NCBI GenBank assembly: GCA_018894105.1
Contig: CM032121.1
Location: forward strand, 20,184,730 to 20,248,729
Reading direction: 5' to 3'
Length of the DNA: 64,000 nucleotides
Source: Jacaranda mimosifolia
Taxonomy: Eukaryota; Streptophyta; Magnoliopsida; Lamiales; Bignoniaceae
This document shows, piece after piece, positions 57,490-64,000 of the stretch. Position numbers and translations under genes: made by a program. The notes beneath the pieces were generated by a model. It did not search any database and had not been told where the DNA came from. It saw only the letters and a list, made by a program, of their open reading frames with translations. The number at the start of each line of letters is the position of its first letter. The stretch's first letter is position 1.

Positions 57490-58640
57490 TCTACTCTGCA
57501 ACTCCACTGCAGGCCTTAGCGAAACATCTCTTGCCCTCACTAACATGGAAAATGACAAGTAATTTATGGGCAAGCAGTAGATCCATGAGCGTGTTTTCTA
57601 GTAGGTTTAAAAGGCAACACCTCATGCTCGTCATTCGTGATAGACACGTATAATGCTGGTGCTTGAGGAGCAATATCTCAGTCGATTGCAGACCTAGAGG
57701 GCTTGAACAACACCTACTCAATGGTGTCTCTCTATGATGCTGCTCTGCAACATGCCTCTCATGTACCTCTCCTCTATCTTATGAGCATAAATCCTAGCAA
57801 AATTGATCTTTTTCCCCATCATGAAATGAAAGAAAAAATAAATTTAAAATATAAACATTACATAGAAACATGAGAAAAAGAGCAAGAGAATACATGCAGG
57901 CAGAAATTAGGAAATGAAAAGTAGAATATGCTAAGTACCAGTTAGCAACATATAAGTGACACCTAATGAGGAACTTCAGCAAAACTCACGCAAAGATCAT
58001 AATGAACCTGACTCGAACGAATTGAAAAAATGAGAACTACCACTTGCGAGGGATGTCCCAACCTTTATCTCAAACAAAAAAATACCTATCCTTCTAAGGC
58101 GAGGGATGAAACCCATACAGAAATTTACTATTTAGTCTAGGAAAATAATGGAAGAATAATTTATTTGGCACTCATCTTACCTCAAACAAAGTATGGTAAC
58201 TATCCAAAGATACTAGCAAGCCCAACTACCTCAAATGCTACTGGAACCTAGCAAAAGATGCAAAACAATTAGCACGAATCAGCTCAAACACACACCATGC
58301 CTATATCTAGCAAAAAAGGGTATAAAAGGAGTGAAAACCCACCAGTGAAATAACTAAACAAGACAGTAAAGTATTCCCTAGGAGGTCATGTTGTCTTGAG
58401 GAGAAAAAAGGATGAACCTGAACTCATCAGAAATATATAATCTACGCCTCAAGATATCTAACTCATCCAGGCCAAGTGAACATTAATTTCCACCACCCTA
58501 GCAAAGCTGCTATCCACAACAAGAATGCCCTCAAATTCCTCATCAGAAAAACCCTTCTCTTCAGAATTAAGATTAGATGATGAGGACAACTCGCTAGCTC
58601 TACCCATATTTTCAGATCTCTGAGATAAAATTCGGGTAGG
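57490..58640 (-). pseudogene. Antisense 'putative gypsy-type transposon' ORF (Transposase_28-like), decayed
   Basis: Read on the minus strand, MGRASELSSSSSNLNSEEKG followed by FSDEEFEGILVV starts near 58605. Decayed text then contains FSPQDNMTS (about 58395-58425) and LYGFHPSP (about 58105-58130). KDRYFFV and KGWDIPR (about 58045-58095) follow, then LLKFLIRCHLYVANWYL (about 57935-57990). The 'K.R.FFV ... W..P..W' wording is the hallmark of the domain annotated as 'putative gypsy-type transposon' in plants, carried as an extra, often antisense ORF by Tat-like Gypsy elements. Its biochemical role is not established. Many stops and frameshifts are present, so the identification is moderate. Confidence 0.5.
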
Positions 58641-58667
58641 TTAGGTAGGTTTGAGTTGGGTTGAGAC

Positions 58668-59725
58668 AGGGCTATAATATAAAAATGTCAAACTTGAATC
58701 CAACTTAACCTGATGCTAAACCCAAAAGGCCCAACCCTAACTTGACCCGCAAAAGATTGAGTCAGGCTTGGGTTAACGTGATTTTTAATCGGGTCATCCA
58801 ATAACTTGATAAACCTGATCCACCTGGTCTATATATTTTATTTTTTATATTTACAAACTCCAGTTTGTATGTTTTAGACTTACATTAAAATTAATTTATA
58901 AATTCAAATTTTCAAACAATATCATCAATAATTAGATTTAACCAGTATTTGAATTAACATTAAAATTAATCAATTAAGCATTATCAATATCAAATGATAA
59001 ACTTAAGTCACTTAGCAAGCAATGCACTGGTGGTGTTGGGTGGTGGTGTCGTTGCAGCAATAGTGGTGGTAGATTGGCATTGGTGGCGGCAGTGCCCAAG
59101 GTTTTATTTAAAAAGAGAAGCTAGGTCTATTTGGAAAATTGAATTTGAATTTGAGTATAGAGCTTTTATTTTATAACTACAAATTTTGGCACACTAGATG
59201 CCCGTGCTAAAATTTAGAATATAAAGTAAATAGAGTATTCATTTATGTTCTTATATGTTATCATAATCTTTAATATTTCTAATATATTTATTTAATTTTT
59301 ATGATGAGTAAAACAAAGAAAATAAAAAGGAAAGGAAAAAGAAATAACAATAAACAATTGGAGAGAAAAATATAAGAGAAGAGAAAATAAAACTTAGTAA
59401 TTATGAAGTTTAAAAAGTAATAATGAAGACATTGTAGGAACATAAAAACATACCAAAAGAGACTAAGTTCTTTACAAATAGTATATATTTTTCCAATTAT
59501 TTTAAGGTGGCTCGGGTTGGGTTGGGTTAGATTGGGTCAGGTTTATTGAGTTATTAGGTTACCTGCTTGTTGCTTTCCAGCTTAGTAGATTGACCCAAAA
59601 TCAACCCAGCCTTATTTTTTTCTTCAGGTCAATTTTGGGCCCATCCAATTTGACCCAAACATGATTTTTTGGTTGGATTATGATCGGGTTGTTGGGTTGA
59701 GTTGGTTTAAATTTTGACACCCTTA
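58668..59725. mobile_element. hAT-like non-autonomous element (GGGTTGGGTT-rich ends)
   Basis: The left end starts AGGGCT and carries TGTCAAACTTGAATCCAACT; the complement of the right end starts TAAGGGTGTCAAAATTTAAACC. Both inner flanks are rich in GGGTTGGGTT or its complement, a composition common in plant hAT-type miniature elements. TTGAGAC to the left (58661-58667) and CTGAGACT to the right (59726-59733) share TGAGAC, consistent with a diverged 8-bp target duplication. No transposase is encoded. The small frame at 58994-59176 is rich in Val/Gly/Trp and not conserved. It interrupts the antisense Gypsy ORF region. Confidence 0.6.
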
Positions 59726-59745
59726 CTGAGACTCTTCAAAATTTT

Positions 59746-59943
59746 CTATGCTTGGATTGATAGCACATCCAATGAAAGATTGAAAAACTTAGAATACACC
59801 GTGATACCACAAGGAGGACGATCACCATAAACATGAACTAAACCCAACACCTGTGATCGCTCAAAGCAATCGCCCTTGCACTGACGGCCATCTACCAGCT
59901 GGCAGCACCCCCAGGGCACCCATCCTAAGTGCTTTGCAAGCAC
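59746..59943 (-). pseudogene. Further fragment of the antisense gypsy-type transposon ORF
   Basis: The frame ends with VYGDRPPCGITVYSKFFNLS and LDVLSIQA. The 'RPP.G..tvY..FF..L' pattern opens the Transposase_28-type domain in relatives. It lies just outside the hAT-like insertion, so the insertion probably split this ORF. The first half of the frame (MLAKHLGWVPWGC...) has no recognisable features. Confidence 0.4.
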
Positions 59944-59954
59944 CCATCCTTGGT

Positions 59955-60508
59955 TTTATTCATAATGAATTTTTTGCTACATTTGTGAGTGTAACTAGAC
60001 TTCTCTGTTGTTTTCTTTTTAATATATATATATATATATAATGACTGAACTTGGATTACATGTGAATGGCTAATTCTTGCACTAAATGCATGCAGAAAAA
60101 CATGTTGCTTTAAATCAAACATAGAACTCACCCTAGTGCAGGATGCTTGATGCTTAATTTCTAGAATACTTGTTACAAGTGAGAAAGTCATGTTAATTAA
60201 ATTATCTAGCTTTGTATATTAGAAAAAGATGACTGACTAATGTGGTGATATAAAACCTATATGAATATTATCTAAATGCTTGATCAGTGATCTTTTACTT
60301 CCAATTGATAGAATAAATGAGACCAACTTTTGTTGATGTATAGCTATTTGTCAAGAAAATTTCTCTCTTAGTTTAACTAATATTTTAATGAATCATGTAG
60401 CTTGTTCATCTCTCTTCTTTTTTTTTTTTTTTTTTTTTGTCTTGGGAATAAAAAATTTCTTTGTTAAATACTTTTAGCTATGAATATTTTTTGTTGTTAA
60501 AAACTATT
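59955..60508 (+). mobile_element. Second copy of the CACTA 3' non-coding region
   Basis: It is collinear with 35073-35700. Shared blocks include GATGCTTAATTTCTAGAATA, AAATGCTT(A/G)ATCAGTGA, CTTTTACTTCCAATTGA, GAATGAGACCAAC-type text, GTATAGCTATTT and TTGTTCATC. A TA microsatellite (60020-60041) and a poly-T run (60418-60439) are private to this copy. It is cut on the right by the Gypsy LTR at 60509. Confidence 0.85.
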
Positions 60509-63500
60509 TGTAGCGCCCCATCCGATAAGTGCCTGCTTCGGGCCGATGTGCTATTTTGATCTTAATTTTATAATTTTAAGCAAAATACACACCTCCAAAG
60601 TTTCTGTTTAGATAGCAATATCAACCCAAAACAATTCATTCCAACTTACTATTACAATTCACTATTTAACATCCTGCAAGGAATACAAAACCGTCATACA
60701 ATTATTAGCACTAAAGTCTTAACAAACTCGAACATGCACTACTCAAATATTAAGTTTATTTACACATGCCAAAAGCACATAATAGGTCTAAATCTATGAT
60801 TGTCACCAAAATTCGAGCCATACAAGCCTAATCATCTGCATGAGGCGTCTTAAGCTCCAGCTTACTAACATAACACTTCACAAAATTTAGTCTAGATCTA
60901 GTACGTCTAAAAGCTAATAACAAAACCATGTGTTCTAGTACAACATATGGCGCACCAACAACTACATGTTACAACCTAGCTGGGAAAAGGAATAAGGAAC
61001 ACGAAAGAGCCATAAATGTGAAGGACTTAGTGAGGGGATGAGGTAACTACTCACAAAAACATAAGATCAAGGAGAACCAATCAAAGGGTCCTAATTCAAC
61101 GGATAAATAATTAAGTGAAATAATAGGAAGAATCGAAACTGCAAAAGTAATAAACTAGTATGGCAATAGAATAAAACTCAAACAGATAGTGTGTTAACAG
61201 AATGGAAATCTAATGAAACAGGACATAAAACAGACAAGACCTAACATAACAAAACATATCATAATTCACAACACGAAGCAAGGACATGACATAACACATG
61301 TGATGCAAAATTCAACAGACTGTTGGCAACTCCGACCTTATTGCTCCCAAAATAGAACATAACCAATAACACGGAGTACAAATATACCATGATAGATTTT
61401 CCTCCATTACACAAGCACTCAGCTTGGTACCCAAGCACTCGGCTCAATAGACATGTCGCATGGCCGGCCACATGCCAGATTCTGCCACTCACAAATAGCT
61501 CTCTCCAACTATCTACAAGTCAGGATCGTTAGGGGCACTAGCCGAAAGACCAGCCACTGCTGAGTCGTCTTTTCGAACCTAGTCCCTGGCCCAACCCTCC
61601 CCGTGACATCCCTACGGGCAGTAACGTCCCAAGAGCGTCCTCGAGGATATGCAAACATAATGCCAATAGATAAAAACATATTTCAAAACACTGATTAGAA
61701 GCATGTATCTCATACCGAACAAAATGGTACAATCCACAAAACATTGGCTGGCAAAGTCATATAAACATCATGTAGAATAATTAACCAAGGGTATGAAATA
61801 AAATTTGGTCAGCAAAACCAAAGTATCAACACATATAAGGAAAGCAGGCAAGGTTATGGGGTATATATGACAGAAAAATGGATAACATAATAGGAGTTAT
61901 GGGCACCAGATCAAGTACAATCAAATTCAACAAATGGGCACAGGGAATTCAAACGTCAAAGATCATTCACTTCCCAGAAGAAAGATAGGCTTTACCCTTA
62001 TTTTACATCTTCATAAAGGTGTTATCCACGCCCTACAGTCTGGGAGACCCTGGATCCTCGTCACCTATTTCATTCAAAACGCCATATAAATATTGATGTA
62101 ACAATATAGCATTTACTAACAATAATTATGGCAAACCACACATTCTAATTAATCTAGCCCATTTATCTTCTCGATTATTGTTCTATCTAATCTTAGTACC
62201 GGAGTACTTAGTTATATGGTCTATTTTCCTCGATCACCTAATTCATATTACCAGTTTCACTACTCATCTAGCTTATTTAGGAAATCAAGGGTTGTATCCC
62301 GAACTTAATTTACCATTTATTTTTCTAAGTTTGCCCATTCAATCTAACCTCATCAATTAAATATTATATCGGTTCTGGGACAGTACTTACTTCCATTATT
62401 AATGTTTAAATTAATATTCTCGATCCATAACTAATTAAATTTGATCCACTTCCATGGATTTAACATATATATTCTTAATATTCATGTCTTATTATTGTTC
62501 CACAATTTTGACTTTCCAAATGCATCAATTAGCTCAATTAATAATTATTAGTCTTTTATTATTAAATTCGGGTCCATACATAACTTACAATTGAATTCTT
62601 ATATAATTATTTTAGTCAATAATCACAATTCTCATCTAATTAACCTGTATTTACACCAAAAATTAGCCTAACAATTTAATTAGATTAAATCAGGAATTAA
62701 ATTAATCAATTAATCAAGAATTTACCAAATTGACCCAGTTCAAGGTCAATTCACAATCCAAAACTAGCCCACATGTGTTCAGATTGTTAAGCTGAAGATT
62801 CTATCCTCACGTTGTTAGACCGTCGCCGCCAGAATAGTGTGCAGTCACCACCACCAAATACGCCTCGGTGAGCAAAATGCCTTAATCAATTTCAGAATTG
62901 AACGTCGATTAGTAGGTTAATTTGCCAAAAAATTGCACGGCACCACCACCATCCACTGTCTCACCACCACCTTAATTTCTCCTTCTCCAATGATCCAAAT
63001 CCACAATTGAGGATATTGGTGTGCTCCTCCAGCTGAGCCCGTTAAGACCTGCCTCCTGACCAACAGCTACCGGAACCACCACAATTGCTACCTCCACTAC
63101 GAGCCACTATCAGCCTTAAGTTTTTCAATGTTCCTCCGGTCGTTTCACGGCAAACTTGGTATCGGTGTGATCGTCGGGATAAGAGAAAGAAGATTGTTAG
63201 GTTGTTTCTTTGGTTCACCAGTGTTGGTGGGAGATGGGTGGTGGGTGGTAGGTGGTGGAGTAGAGACAGTGGTGCATTTGAAAATAAGAAAAATAGAAAA
63301 GATGAAATCTATATATATTTCAACTTTATGGAATTGTAAAGTCCATCCTAAAACTTCTTTTCATATTTCAATTAAGTCCCTTAACCTCTTTAGTGCCTCA
63401 CATTACCCCCTGATTTTTCAATTAGACCCGCCAGCTTTCTTTTCTTACACATTGGCCACGCTTAATTTGCAATTTGTGCAATTAAGTTCTTATTTTATAA

Positions 63501-63679
63501 ATTTTTAGTCCTTGTAATTTCTAACATCACACCAAAGCTCTAAGTAAATTTTAATATGTTTTACTAAAGCCCGTTTCAATTTTTGGCATTATTATTATTT
63601 TAAAATCTTAAATATTCTAATTAAATTTGTAAATTTGAGTTCTAAAAAAAAAATTATAGCCCCATTTTAGGGTGTTACA
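60509..63679 (-). mobile_element. Gypsy 3' LTR, reverse orientation; element continues past the window
   Basis: The left edge TGTAGCGCCCC and right edge GGGTGTTACA define a 3171-bp LTR. A polypurine tract lies immediately to its right, so this is the 3' LTR and the internal region extends rightward. Like the other Gypsy LTRs it contains AAGGACTTAGTGAGG (61021-61035) and GTTATCCACGCC...GGATCCTCGTCACC (62019-62064), the complement of a block in the solo LTR at 3975-4020. Frames inside it, for example 63085-63508 and 61259-61744, are not recognisable proteins. Confidence 0.85.
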
Positions 63680-64000
63680 ATTCTCCCTTTTAAAAGAATC
63701 TGGTCCCCAAATTCTCATTTTCAACTAGAAGAACTTCGGTTAATACTGGCACATAAATTGCTCTCATTCCTACATTACCTCGATCACGTGATGATTTCTT
63801 CCATTATCACCATATACTTCCTTCAATCCCTATTAATGTTTATTTCACCAAGATTTTTTAGAATCTCCTATTTCTGGTTTCCCAACATATCCATTCTTAC
63901 CAAGGTATTGGGTGTCACATTATATTGCTAGGATTAACTAATAATTCCATAACCCATGGTTTCGTTGTTCGTCATTACTTAAGATTCCTCTTGATCTCCA
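63680..64000 (-). other. Polypurine tract and 3' internal end of the Gypsy element
   Basis: The complement of 63680-63695 reads TTTTAAAAGGGAGAAT directly before TGTAACACC, the polypurine tract. The adjoining GGGGACCAGATTC (complement of about 63698-63712) is shared with the gag-only Gypsy at 26870-26883. No coding domain is recognisable in the remaining ~290 bp. Confidence 0.75.

Noticed and set aside
59490..59560. GGGTTGGGTTGGGTT tract as an interstitial telomere repeat
   Set aside because: Plant telomere repeats are TTTAGGG; this tract is GGTTG-based, occurs in inverted fashion at both ends of the hAT-like element, and is better explained as its subterminal sequence.
63085..63508. Overlapping + strand ORFs (84 and 126 codons) at the right end
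   Set aside because: They lie antisense in the U3 part of the reverse Gypsy LTR, with GGTGGTGGGTGG low complexity; no domain recognised.
1..64000. tRNA, rRNA or other structured RNA genes and host protein genes
   Set aside because: No cloverleaf-like or rRNA-like sequence was noticed, and every open frame with recognisable motifs belongs to a transposable element; a tRNAscan and protein search would be decisive.

Overview
The window looks like a repeat-dense plant nuclear chromosome, most likely from a eudicot. It is very AT-rich and contains only transposable elements of plant-type families: CACTA/TNP2, Ulp1-carrying MULE, PIF/Harbinger, hAT-like, Copia with a UBN2-type gag, and long-LTR Gypsy. 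I found no host protein gene, tRNA, rRNA, operon or CRISPR array. Every coding region is broken by stops or frameshifts, so the CDS-like entries are given as pseudogenes. Species cannot be named from the sequence.

Layout, left to right. (1) 1-1641 is a Copia LTR in reverse orientation, cut by the window edge. (2) About 1827-15263 is a MULE. It carries an N-terminal MURA-type remnant on the + strand, six diverged copies of a ~450 bp tandem repeat, and a degenerate Ulp1-like cysteine-protease ORF on the - strand that still shows the QxN...DCG motif. A 1.55 kb PIF/Harbinger-like element (TTA target duplication) sits in its left end, and a 3.5 kb Gypsy solo LTR (5-bp duplication TTTTA) sits inside that. 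(3) 15475-22450 is intergenic repeat debris: a Gypsy LTR fragment, a tandem duplication, a near-perfect 22-bp-arm hairpin, and fragments of transposon accessory ORFs. (4) From at least 22452 to 53741 lies a CACTA element of the TNP2 type. Its transposase is split by a gag-only Gypsy element (24072-31934, reverse, target duplication AAAAA). Its 3' subterminal region is split by a Copia element (36096-53278), which itself contains a rearranged Gypsy insertion (41693-49697). (5) 54100-59950 is a decayed Gypsy derivative with gag C-terminal fragments, a ~60 bp minisatellite and an antisense 'putative gypsy-type transposon' ORF, interrupted by an hAT-like non-autonomous element. (6) 59955-60508 is a second copy of the CACTA 3' non-coding region, cut by a reverse Gypsy 3' LTR (60509-63679) whose internal region runs off the right edge.

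The nesting order can be read from target-site duplications and from the way sequence resumes across insertions: MULE, then Harbinger, then solo LTR on the left; CACTA, then gag-only Gypsy, and CACTA, then Copia, then Gypsy in the centre. No element here has a complete set of autonomous functions. The gag-only Gypsy and the rearranged Gypsy would have depended on enzymes supplied from elsewhere.

I did not find a convincing new biological system. The most unusual structures are the tandem array inside the Ulp1-MULE, repeated GGCACTCGGTTA-type units in the Copia leader, short hairpin modules shared by several Gypsy LTR families, the perfect hairpin at 18453-18509, and the chimeric Gypsy insertion carrying two different gag domains and two primer-binding sites. 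All boundaries and similarities were read by eye; no alignment or database search was run.
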